The notes under the pieces: generated by a model
Database searches by the model: none
What the model saw: only the letters and a program-made list of their open reading frames with translations
What the model was told of the DNA's origin: nothing
Source: Candidatus Dormiibacterota bacterium
GTDB lineage: Bacteria; Acidobacteriota; Polarisedimenticolia; Gp22-AA2
Assembly: GCA_035635555.1 (NCBI GenBank)
Contig: DASQAT010000040.1
Location: 1 to 64,000 of the forward strand
Length of the DNA: 64,000 bases
Reading direction: 5' to 3'
Made by a program: the position numbers and the translations under genes
In this document: piece after piece, positions 10,566-19,100 of the stretch
Numbering within the stretch: the stretch's first letter is position 1
How the letters are laid out: each line of letters begins with the position of its first letter

Positions 10566-11837
10566 TCACATCGAGGCGTCCTGCACGATCGCCCAGCCGT
10601 CGCCGCGCGGACGCAGGACGAGGAGCGTGAATCCCGTGGCCGGTGCCTTTCCGGAGTAGGTGAGCGTCCAGCGGGCGGCGACCGTCATCCCCTGGACGCT
10701 TCCCGGAACCGCGTTCTGCATCAGATCAGTCTCCATCCCCCAGGTGGGGCGGGCCTCGAGGATCTCGAGGCTGAGCTGTCCCATCGCCGCCTGATCGGGA
10801 TAGCGCGAGCGGTAGCGATCGATGACCGCCTGCCGTCCGTTCGTGACTCCGGCAGGGGAGAGGAACGTCGCATCGTCGGCGTAGACGGAGCAGAAAGCCT
10901 CGATGTCCCCGCGATTCCAGGCGTCCGCCTGGTGGGCGAGGAGATCCTCGATCTCGCGTCGGGCGGCGCGCTCGCTCCGCTCGTGCTCGAGACGATCCCA
11001 GAGACCGCACCCCTGGCGGGCGATGAACCGAGGCTCCTCGGAAAAGGCGGGATCGGCCAGGACCTCGTCGGCGGTCGCGAAGCGGTGCCCGGTCTTCTCC
11101 AGCCAGTCGAAGAGATCGTCCCACAGGGCGGCGCCGACTTCATTGGCGTGCAGGAGAAGGATTTGTGGCGTCAGACGGCCGGTCAGGCGGTCACCGCGAC
11201 GCTCGTGCGACCGGACCTCGAGTCTGAGGGCGGCGAGGTAATCGGCCGCAACCTCCGCGCGCGCCCCTTGATCCCCGGCGCGGCGGGCCGCGACCCAGGG
11301 TTCCTCGAACGACCAGTCCTGCGTGTCGATGGTCACCGGCAGATTCCGCTGGCCGCTCGAACGCAGGTAGCGCCGCATCGCGTCGAGCTTCCCCCCAGTC
11401 TCCCCCTCGTCCAGGAAGGGGAACCGGAAGAAGCGCGGTGTCGCGCCGCGCGTGCCGAGGAAATCGGCGAGCCCCCGGCGGCCTCGCTCGACGTCGGCGA
11501 TGTAGACCGCCTCGTCGGTGGCGCTGTAGTCGAGGTGACCGAACGAATGGTTGCCGAGCTCGTGTCCCCGCTTCAGCCAGAGATCGAGCAGACCGGGACC
11601 GCCCTTGCCTTCGCCTACAGTGCCCCAGATCACGAGACCGACCGCCTTGACGTGGTGGCGATCGAGCGCGGCCAGAAGGTCCCGCGTGATCCTCTCCCTC
11701 TCCGCCGGTTCGATGTGCAGCCTGCCGGACGCGATCGGCAGGTCGTCGACGGTGACCAGGATCGGACGCCGGATCTCAGCCTTCGTGGCGGGCGGAGCGC
11801 GATCGATTCCGAAAGCGGGAGACACGGCGAGGATCAA
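10566..11837 (-). CDS. Polysaccharide deacetylase (NodB) fused to a SnoaL/DUF4440-like domain
   Basis: Residues about 25-280 are a NodB carbohydrate-esterase domain. The metal and catalytic motifs are TVDDLP, HSFGHLD, FRFPFLDEG and a late LLLHANE. The last 130 residues have the NTF2-like signature DAWNRGDIEAFCSVYADDAT followed by a beta-sheet pattern ending in GWAIVQDASM, typical of DUF4440/SnoaL domains. A secreted role on glycan N- or O-acetyl groups is likely. The listed start is TTG at 11837; codons further upstream (from CTG at 11882 or 11891) add a basic n-region that completes a signal peptide, so the true start may be one of these. Confidence 0.85.
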   Translation of the reverse strand: MILAVSPAFGIDRAPPATKAEIRRPILVTVDDLPIASGRLHIEPAERERITRDLLAALDRHHVKAVGLVIWGTVGEGKGGPGLLDLWLKRGHELGNHSFGHLDYSATDEAVYIADVERGRRGLADFLGTRGATPRFFRFPFLDEGETGGKLDAMRRYLRSSGQRNLPVTIDTQDWSFEEPWVAARRAGDQGARAEVAADYLAALRLEVRSHERRGDRLTGRLTPQILLLHANEVGAALWDDLFDWLEKTGHRFATADEVLADPAFSEEPRFIARQGCGLWDRLEHERSERAARREIEDLLAHQADAWNRGDIEAFCSVYADDATFLSPAGVTNGRQAVIDRYRSRYPDQAAMGQLSLEILEARPTWGMETDLMQNAVPGSVQGMTVAARWTLTYSGKAPATGFTLLVLRPRGDGWAIVQDASM

Positions 11838-11901
11838 CGCGCCGGCCAGGAATCGCCCTGTCCCGCGAACCGCCCTTTTCAGGGTTTTCAGCGGGACCGC
11901 G

Positions 11902-12148
11902 CTACTTGGGAGCGTTCTGGTTCGCGGCCTCGGCCGCTTCCTTGAGCTCGATACTCACCTGGTCGAGCAGCTCCTTGGCTTTCTGGGCGTGACCGTTCAT
12001 GTCCCATTCGTTCGCCCTCTGCGCGGCTGCGATCTTCTCGAACGCCTCCCACGCCAGCCTCTGCGCCGCGGCAAGATTGGGATGCCGTCCTGACGAATCC
12101 ACCGGTCAGCGCGAGCACAGTCACGGCGATGATCAGGATTTTCTTCAT
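11902..12148 (-). pseudogene. Small exported helical protein, broken by a one-base frameshift
   Basis: From the ATG at 12148, behind a GGGAGGACGC site, one frame encodes a clean signal peptide, MKKILIIAVTVLALTGGF. About 15 codons in, a different frame takes over and gives the mature helical part RHPNLAAAQRLAWEAFEKIA through ANEWDMNGHAQKAKELLDQV. I recognise the latter as a widespread small periplasmic family that normally starts with such a signal peptide. The combined span is 247 nt, one more than a multiple of three, consistent with one inserted base. The second frame alone could start at GTG 12102 but would lack any signal peptide. It is either a recent pseudogene or a sequence error. Confidence 0.65.
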
Positions 12149-12260
12149 GCGTCCTCCCTTCGAGGCGGGGATCATACTCCAGGGCCGTCCGGCTCGACAC
12201 CGGCACGTCCTACGATGGCGACCGCGTCGGCCGCAGTCGCAATCTCCCGGGTCGGCGGGC

Positions 12261-13445
12261 TCATCGACTCGAGGACGTCTGGAGTGCCAGGAGAATCGTC
12301 TCGGCCACCAGGCGATAGCCGGCCGGGCTGAAATGAGCACCGCGGTAAGAGTAGAGCTCCGAGATATCCGGGTGCCGGGAGATCGGCGGATGCAGATCGA
12401 TGAGGGGGATCTGCAAGTCCTCCACGATCGAAAGGACCTGCCCGCGGGCCCAGTCGTACTCGCGGCGGTATCTATCCTCATGATAGCGGGCCTCGGCGGG
12501 GAGATAGACGAAGTAGAGCCGTCCGCCCCATCCGCCGGTGGTCCGGCGCGCCTCATCGAGGATCCGCCGGAACAGGGGGAGATCGACACGCGTGGAGTCC
12601 AGCGTGATCTCTCCGACCTGCAGCCCCAGAGCCTGTCGCAGGGACCACAGTCGCCAGAACCGACCCGGAGCCGACATCTGCATCGTGTCGGTCTCGCGGG
12701 AAATGTACTCGCTGTCCGTCAACCTTCGCAGGAAGGCGTCGCACTCCGACTGTCGCCCGATCAGGCCCTGACGATGGTCCGGGAGCAGGTAGTCCGTGAG
12801 TCGGGTGAAGCGCTTCTCACGGTTCAGATCGAAGGTCAGGTCGTTCCCCTCCGTATAGACCCACAGGACGACGCCCGGTCTGAGCTCCGTGAGGAATTCC
12901 TTCAATCCGGCAAGCATAAGAAGCGGTCCGTTCCCCACCATCCCCAGGTTGAGGGTCGCGGGGTACCGGCGGCGCAGCAGCTCCACGAAATTCTGTTCCG
13001 TCGGAACGCAGGCACCCTGGGTGAAGGAGTCACCCAGCACGGCCAGGTCGAACCGGGCGGACGACCAGATCCCCTTCGGATTGTGGAACCCGTGCTCGTC
13101 GCTTCGGTAGACGACGTACTGCCCCATCTCGTTGCAGAACACGGTCGTCACGTCCGAGATCCCGCCCAGAGGCAGTAGGGGTGCATCCGCGGAAGGCAAT
13201 CCCTGCCAGGCGGGAAAGGTGACGGGATAGACGTCGGGTCCCTGTTTTCGGAGGTCACGGACCACTTGGAACTGGTCGCGAGCGTCGAAGGGAATTCCGA
13301 ACCGGCGGGCGGCCAGCCGGACCCGCAGGAACGGCAGCTCCCGAAGGTAGGCCTCCGCGATGTAGGCCGCCGCGACGAGGGAAACAAGCGTCACGGCCAG
13401 CGTCACCCGCCGGGGGAGTGACAGCCGAAGACAGGCCAGAAACAC
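12261..13445 (-). CDS. Membrane-anchored SGNH/GDSL hydrolase-like protein
   Basis: Block I of the SGNH fold is FDLAVLGDSFTQGACVP, block III the NGP of MVGNGPLLML, and block V the His of RGAHFSPAGYRLVAETI. Such proteins add or remove acetyl groups on extracellular polysaccharides. With the GTG start at 13445 there is one N-terminal membrane helix. The same frame is open without interruption to 13613 and encodes two further hydrophobic segments; a CTG at 13601 after GAGAGAGAA could start a 446-residue, three-helix form. The choice of start is therefore uncertain. The C-terminal 100 residues keep the family pattern LIDLHPPISRHPDISELY. Confidence 0.8.
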   Translation of the reverse strand: MFLACLRLSLPRRVTLAVTLVSLVAAAYIAEAYLRELPFLRVRLAARRFGIPFDARDQFQVVRDLRKQGPDVYPVTFPAWQGLPSADAPLLPLGGISDVTTVFCNEMGQYVVYRSDEHGFHNPKGIWSSARFDLAVLGDSFTQGACVPTEQNFVELLRRRYPATLNLGMVGNGPLLMLAGLKEFLTELRPGVVLWVYTEGNDLTFDLNREKRFTRLTDYLLPDHRQGLIGRQSECDAFLRRLTDSEYISRETDTMQMSAPGRFWRLWSLRQALGLQVGEITLDSTRVDLPLFRRILDEARRTTGGWGGRLYFVYLPAEARYHEDRYRREYDWARGQVLSIVEDLQIPLIDLHPPISRHPDISELYSYRGAHFSPAGYRLVAETILLALQTSSSR

Positions 13446-13613
13446 GGCGCTCAGGCAGAGCGCCCCTCCCAGAAGCAGCGCCTGCCGGGCGATCCCGGCA
13501 TGGACGCTACGGGCGGTCGTGAACGCCAGCAGCCCCGCGCCCGCGGTCGCCGCCGAGGCGGCGAGAAGGACCAGGTTCGCGAACCAGCGCTCCTTGTTCA
13601 GGGATTCTCTCTC

Positions 13614-13841
13614 TCAGGCACCGATACCTGAAGCGTGCAGGCCGACGAACGAAAGCAGCGTTGGATACCAGGACAGCAGGAAAGCGAGCGGGAAAAAGAA
13701 CCGGAGAGGATGTTCGCGAACGCCTCGTTTGAACGCGCTGGCCAGGATGCGCCTCCGCGGCAGAGCATACCACCATGCATCATGGGAGCCGTTCCGTTGC
13801 GCGATTAGGATGAATACCGGAGTGGCGGTGACGAATGGCAC
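13614..13841 (-). pseudogene. Possible N-terminal remnant of a CPBP-like membrane protein
   Basis: This frame ends at TGA 13614-13616, directly before and in phase with the extended frame of the SGNH gene. Its last 35 residues (VREHPLRFFFPLAFLLSWYP and on to GLHASGIGA) resemble the first helix of CPBP/Abi intramembrane proteases, but nothing of the catalytic part follows. The frame has no convincing start and stays open upstream past 13975 against a plus-strand lipoprotein gene. Apart from this, the interval 13446-13976 holds no complete gene that I can support. The call is weak. Confidence 0.25.
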
Positions 13842-13976
13842 GCTGCTTCGAAACCGCGCCGCGCCCTGATCCTGCCCGACAGCGAAACTGATCCCGCGGT
13901 AGATTCCACAGCAGAGCGTACGGAAGGCCTGGGGTCGAGGATTCAGGGCCGCCAGGCGCCTTGGGAGGGGCCGACC

Positions 13977-14540
13977 ATGCGACGGAATGTTGCTGGGATC
14001 GCAGTTGCGATCGTGTTCATGAGCGCTTTCGATTTGATCTCGTGTCAGGAGTCGGGCGGTGCCCTGGGGAAGGGGATCCCCCCGGTGGGCCCCGTGAAAA
14101 CCAAGTGGCGGGTAACCCTGAACGTCGATTCAGACCCCTGCGGCCTCGCAGGCATTGTGAAACCGATCGGTTCCATCGTGGACATGGTCCAGACGGGACC
14201 CGATCTTGACGCCCTGCGAGAGGACTGCTGCTGTGCCTTCGACACCCGATATACAGGCAGCCTGCAGGGGAGCTCGATGACCCTGACTTCCGTCCGCGCC
14301 ATTGGGCGCGACACAACCTGTAACAATATGAGAGTCGAAGAAAACGACGTCGCCACTCTGCGCGATAACAGCTTCACGGGCGACGCCAGTCTTATCGTCT
14401 CCGATCCAGACGGTACCTGCGGCGCTGGCTTCCCCTGCCAGGTGCACGGCTCGTTTCAGGGAACTCGTTGCCAGGGGGAGGAGTGCGCCTTAATGTGCTT
14501 GAATGTTTTCTGCCCGCTAGTACCATGTTCAAGCCTCTGA
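13977..14540 (+). CDS. Putative cysteine-rich lipoprotein, unknown
   Basis: 187 residues. The N-terminus MRRNVAGIAVAIVFMSAFDL runs into ISC, giving a plausible lipobox with the lipid-modified Cys near residue 23. The mature part is beta-rich (TGSLQGSSMTLTSVRAI, then DASLIVSDPDGTCGAGF) and holds more than ten cysteines, suggesting disulfides in the periplasm or on the surface. A strong GGGAGGGG ribosome site precedes the ATG. I recognise no family. Base composition is somewhat lower in GC than the neighbours. Confidence 0.6.
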   Translation: MRRNVAGIAVAIVFMSAFDLISCQESGGALGKGIPPVGPVKTKWRVTLNVDSDPCGLAGIVKPIGSIVDMVQTGPDLDALREDCCCAFDTRYTGSLQGSSMTLTSVRAIGRDTTCNNMRVEENDVATLRDNSFTGDASLIVSDPDGTCGAGFPCQVHGSFQGTRCQGEECALMCLNVFCPLVPCSSL

Positions 14541-14571
14541 GGAAGCACTGACGTGAGCACCTGGCACCTCC

Positions 14572-14712
14572 TCACTTCCTGGGGCGGTTCGCGGCGACAG
14601 CGGACGTACCGATTGGTTCTCCCGGGCAGCCGGCTTGCGCCGGCTCCAGCAGAGCGAACAGAAGGACGAGAACGATCCTGTGGCGAACGATCGCGCTCAG
14701 GTCAATAGGCAT
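14572..14712 (-). CDS. Very small secreted peptide (46 residues)
   Basis: ATG at 14712 follows GAGGTGAG. The product MPIDLSAIVRHRIVLVLLFA continues LLEPAQAGCPGE and is mostly a signal peptide with an AQA-G cleavage site, leaving a mature peptide of about 20 residues. It may be a genuine micropeptide or the surviving start of a decayed exported protein. It runs antisense to, and just beyond, the lipoprotein gene. Confidence 0.35.
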   Translation of the reverse strand: MPIDLSAIVRHRIVLVLLFALLEPAQAGCPGEPIGTSAVAANRPRK

Positions 14713-14817
14713 ATCTCACCTCTGTCGTCGGATCGCAGTGGAGAGTTCCCAATCGATGCCACTTTTCTACGATCAGGCAGGCATCGGGTCAAGCGGACGG
14801 ATGTGCGGTGAAAGCCA

Positions 14818-14915
14818 AGAGGTCCTGGAGGATTCCGAGCCCTGTCCGTATCGAGGCCGGGCTCGGCTTCGAGCCCATGACCCTCTCGAACAGAAGCTCG
14901 TCCTCCAGGACCTCT
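14818..14915. repeat. Nested inverted repeats in an intergenic region
   Basis: Outer arms AGAGGTCCTGGAGGA (14818-14832) and TCCTCCAGGACCTCT (14901-14915) are perfectly complementary over 15 bp around a 68-base interior. Inside lies a perfect 8-bp pair, CCGAGCCC (14835-14842) with GGGCTCGG (14859-14866), and an alternative 6-bp hairpin GGGCTC/GAGCCC (14859-14876). No convincing protein gene covers 14713-14979, so this may be a structured RNA or a palindromic mobile remnant. Confidence 0.6.
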
Positions 14916-14979
14916 ACTGGCGCGTCGGAAGCGAAGGCAACGCCAGGCGCGTCAGGTTCCCGCGCCGATCAGACGACTG

Positions 14980-15309
14980 TCAGCGCGACGGTTTCTTCTG
15001 AGAATCCGCGGCGGGCGCGGCTTGGATCCGCGTGATCCCTTCGTGCTCTCCCTTCTCGTTGTCCTGGCAGGTCAAGGTCACGTACTCGCCCGCCTTCACG
15101 TTCTTGAGGGTCCCGGCCGCCGCGTCCAGAACGGGGGCCGTGACGCTCGCGCCGGAATCATCCTTGAAGGTGATCGTCTTGCCCTCGACGTTGACGGCGA
15201 CGACAGTCCCCTTCACGTCGTGCGTCTTGCCCATGGCGACTGCGGGCGCCACCTGGACCAGCAGCACGGCCATCAGAACTGCAACCATCAGCACAGCGAC
15301 TCTGGTCAT
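14980..15309 (-). CDS. Small secreted beta-barrel-like protein, unknown
   Basis: 109 residues. A signal peptide (MTRVAVLMVAVLMAVLLVQV then APAVAMG) is followed by a short beta-rich domain, KGTVVAVNVEGKTITFKDD through KAGEYVTLTCQDN, typical of small OB-fold-like periplasmic proteins. The C-terminal tail is polar and probably disordered. A strong AAGGAGGAT ribosome site precedes the ATG at 15309. There is one Cys in the mature part, so no disulfide of its own. It stands alone, with no partner suggested by context. Confidence 0.72.
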   Translation of the reverse strand: MTRVAVLMVAVLMAVLLVQVAPAVAMGKTHDVKGTVVAVNVEGKTITFKDDSGASVTAPVLDAAAGTLKNVKAGEYVTLTCQDNEKGEHEGITRIQAAPAADSQKKPSR

Positions 15310-15450
15310 CGATCCTCCTTCTTAGAGTAGCCAAGTGGACTTGCTGGAGATGGACAAGCAAAACAGCAATATCGATGCCACCCCCCTGGACACCGCGCTT
15401 CGTGAACTTCGCGCCGCTCCAAGGGGGAAGACCGTGCAGAGGACAGAGGT

Positions 15451-15496
15451 TCGTGTCCGTTCCAGTGGACAAATTTGACCTCGCCCGATGTCGCCC
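15451..15496. repeat. Dispersed intergenic repeat, copy 1
   Basis: A 46-bp stretch containing TCGTGTCCGTTCCAGTGGAC matches 50510-50555 at roughly 83% by eye. The first half holds a short inverted repeat, TGTCC and GGACA. Both copies lie between genes. Otherwise 15310-15548 holds no gene that I can see. Confidence 0.55.
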
Positions 15497-15548
15497 GGGC
15501 AGATTCCGCTTGACGCTCTTTCCACGTCGCGGTAAGAGTTCTCTACAC

Positions 15549-16130
15549 ATGTCCACAGTGTCGGCGCGTCTGGCTCTGTCATTGGCCCTGGCGATGGTGT
15601 CTGCGCAGCCGGGGCCGATGGCGATGACCGCCCTTCCCGTCACCCTGCCCGATCTGAGCGGCAGCGCCGCCCGGGTCTTTCGCGGAGTCTGTCTGTCGGC
15701 GGAGGTCGGTACGACGGAATACGCCGGGGCGCGGATCGCGGCGACCACCTACACATTCGAGGTCCGGGAATACCTCAAGGGAGGCGGCGGGAAGACGGTC
15801 ACCTTCCGGCAGGTCGGAACACCCAGCGGGGGTCCGAGGGACCTGGGCAGGGCAGCCGGCCTGCCGGTGTACACCCCCGGACTGGAGTACGTCATCTTCC
15901 TCCTGCCGGAGAGCAAGGCACGACTGACGTCTCCGGCCGGCGCGAGCCGGGGGGCTTTCCTCGTCGCCGGCGAAGATGTGATCGTTCCGGAGGAACTCAC
16001 CGGTCTCTTCCCGTCAGCGCCCCAAGGACGCGACGCGACGACCGCCGCCGGCGGCGGCAGGGTTCCCTACCGGACGGTGCGCGAATCGATCCTGAAGACG
16101 CTCGTCGGCGCTCCGCCGGCGCGGCGCTGA
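15549..16130 (+). CDS. Secreted protein, partner of the downstream metalloprotease-like gene
   Basis: 193 residues beginning MSTVSARLALSLALAMVSAQ, a signal peptide. The mature part has an FRGVCLSAEVG segment, a beta-rich core (TYTFEVREYLKG, KTVTFRQVGTPSGG) and GLEYVIFLLPES, then a polar C-terminus. I do not recognise a named domain. It is encoded 16 bp upstream of the matrixin-like gene on the same strand, so the two probably form an operon and may act together outside the cell. The ATG at 15549 is chosen because it starts the signal peptide; the frame is open from 15375. Confidence 0.75.
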   Translation: MSTVSARLALSLALAMVSAQPGPMAMTALPVTLPDLSGSAARVFRGVCLSAEVGTTEYAGARIAATTYTFEVREYLKGGGGKTVTFRQVGTPSGGPRDLGRAAGLPVYTPGLEYVIFLLPESKARLTSPAGASRGAFLVAGEDVIVPEELTGLFPSAPQGRDATTAAGGGRVPYRTVRESILKTLVGAPPARR

Positions 16131-16146
16131 GCCGCGGGGGCCCTGG

Positions 16147-19100
16147 ATGCGACGCGTCTTCGCGGGTCCTCTGATCCTTCTCGGATCGTGCACCGTCGCG
16201 CTGGCCGGCGGTCCGCTGGTCTCCTCGACCGACGGGAAACCGGTCGGATGGGACACGTCGGCGGCCGTCGGCTATACCACCGACAGGAGCGGTCTCGGTC
16301 TCCTCTCGCGCAGCGAGGCCGTCCGCCTGACCGGAGACCTGTTCGCCACCTGGGAGAATGTTCCGACGGCGACGATCGCGTTCGTCCGCGCCGGCGGCCT
16401 GTCCGTCGACGTCGACGAGACCAACTTCGGACCGTACCTGGGCCCGTACGGCGGCGCCACGGCACCTCTCGGTCAGAGCGTGATCGTGTTCGATGCGGAC
16501 GGCTCCATCTTCGACGCGCTGTACGGTGTCGGCACGAGCGTGCTCGGTTTCGCCAGCCCGACATTTCTCTCCGACGGGACGAGCACCGTCGCCATCGGCG
16601 ATCCGGTCCCTCCGGGGTCCCACATCGTCGAGGGGCTGGCGTTCCTCAACGGCAAGTGGATCGACGGCGTGGACGACCCGGCGGCCGGCAACCACGAGAT
16701 ATCACTCGATCTGTTCAAGGCGGTCTTCGTCCACGAATTCGGGCATTTCGCCGGCCTGGACCACACGCAGGTGCACGGACTCATGAATCCTCCCGACTCC
16801 GATCTCGCCGGTTACACCACGCCGGTCGAGACCATGTACCCTTTCATCAGCGACGCTTCGCAGGCGACTCCGGAGAGGGACGACGTCGTGGCGATCTCGT
16901 CGCTCTATCCGATCTCGAACTACGCCGCAACGACCGGAGCCGTCCGCGGACGCATCCTGGCGCCGGACGGCGCCCCGCTCTCCGGGATCAACGTCATCGC
17001 CCGCAATCTCGCCGACGATCGGGACGCCATCTCGTACTTGTCGGGCACGACCGTGGTGCCCCCCGGCGCGTACACGCTCGCCGGGCTCGTTCCCGGCGAC
17101 TCCTACCGGATCGAGATCCAGGAGGTGGACGTGTTCGCGCAGGAGGGCAGCCGCATCGGGCCGTTCTCTCCGCCGGTCATACTGCCCGGTCCACCCGAGT
17201 TCTACAACGGCACCGGCGAGAGCGCCGATCCGGCGGTCGACGATCCGCGCGCCTTCACGCCGATCGTGGCGGCGGCCGGAACGATCGCGCAGGGCGTCGA
17301 CATCATCGTCAACGACCAGCCCCTGCGCGTGAGCAACGTGGCGCTCGGTGAATCTCGCGGTCCCGTGGAGTTCGCCGTGGGGGATTTCGACGGGGACGGC
17401 GCCGTTGATTTCGTGGCGCCGCAGACCGGTTTCGTGCCCGGGAACCTCGTCCGGTACTACCGTGGTCACGGCGACGGGACCTTCGCGCCTCCCGTCGACG
17501 TGGCGTCGTTCCCCGGGAACGGGCCGATTGTCGCGGGGCAGTTCAACCGCGGCGTGGACGACTTCCTCGACGTAGCCGTGGCGAGCACCACGGGGAAGGA
17601 GGTCCGACTGTACCGCGGTGACGGCCGAGGAGGGTTTGGCGCGCCGGTTACGCTCCTCGACGCGCCCGACCAGGACACATTGACCGACCTGGCTGTCGCC
17701 GATCTGGACGGCGACCCGTACCCGGACCTGGTCACGTTGATCCGCCACGCCGCGGGGGGGGCCTCCGTCTACTCCCTGATGGGACGGGCGGACGGCGGCT
17801 TCACGACCGTCGCCACCGAGCTGCCTGCGGGGACGTCCTTCCCGGAGGGGGCCCTGATGGCCGGCGACTTCGCCGGTAGCCCCTCCGTCGACGTCGCCGG
17901 CGTGGCCGGGGCCGCCTCCGCGCCGTCGATCGTCGTGCTCCAGGGGGACGGCTCCGGCCGATTCCAGCCGATGTCCACCTCCATCAGCACGGTCACCGTC
18001 AGGGTCGATGCCCGCAGCCTTGCGGCCGGAGACTTCAACGGGGACGGCCGCGCGGATCTCGCGCTGTCGGACCTGCAGCCCGCGGGGGGCGCTGCAAACT
18101 TCACGCGATCGTATATCGACGTTCTCCTCGCGAACGGCGCCGGCGGATTCGCCCTGGGGGGCCGCACCGCGGTCCCCGAGCCGTTCCAGCCGTCGGTCGT
18201 CGCCGCCGATTTCGATCGCGACGGTCACCTCGACGTCGCCTCGACGGGCGCCTGGTTCTCGCCGCGCAGCCCGGGCGCGAAGCTGACGATCTCGTACGGA
18301 GACGGGACCGGCGCCCTGACGCGTGCCGACACGATCTGGGGCCTGGCGGAGTTTCCGCAGAAGCTGGCCGTGGCCGACCTCGACGGGAACGGCCGCAGCG
18401 ATCTGCTGGTGAGTCTCAGCGCCACCGGGCCCCTCGGGTTCGATCCTCCCGCCACCTACGCCGTCCTGCTCCGACCCTCCACCTGCTCGTCGCAGAGCGA
18501 ATGCGACGACGGGGTCTTCTGCAACGGAGTCGAGTGGTGCGGCGCGGGCTCCTGTCACGCGGGGACGCCGCCGTCCTGCGACGACGGCGATCCCTGCACG
18601 ACGGATCTGTGCGGTCTGCCGATCGTCCTGTCGTGGGAAGGGTTCGAATCCGGCTTCCCCGGGTGGACGCACGCCTCGCGGGGCGGCGCCGACACGTGGC
18701 ACCAGGACTACGCGAGCTGCCTGGCCGAGCGATTCCCGAGCGTGATGTTCTCCTCCAATGGTAACTACGGCTCGGCCTGCCAGGCCGACTCATCCAGGGA
18801 GCGCAGCCAGCTCGTCGGCCCCGCCGTCCTGCTGCCCGCATCCGGACGCACCGTCCTCTCGTTCGACGCCCTGTCGCGCGACGAGGCCGGCTCCTGCCTC
18901 GCCTCCGGTGACAGGGACGCGCACGACGCGGGCATCACCCTCGACGGCGGAGCGACCTACACTCCCCTCAACGACTGCACGCGGCTCGCGGACGGCACGG
19001 GGGCCGCGATCCATCACGAGTTCGATCTGGGAGCGTTTGCCGGCCGCACGGTGCAGGTGATGTTCGTCTACGACACGCGCGACGCGCTCACCGGCCATAC

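Noticed and set aside
14738-15001. 87-codon plus-strand frame over the inverted repeats
   Set aside because: No ribosome site, signal or family; it spans the palindromes, so coding is unlikely.
16702-18702. 666-codon minus-strand frame antisense to the metalloprotease gene
   Set aside because: Arg/Gly/Val-rich composition and mirror-like repeats follow from the plus-strand VCBS codons.
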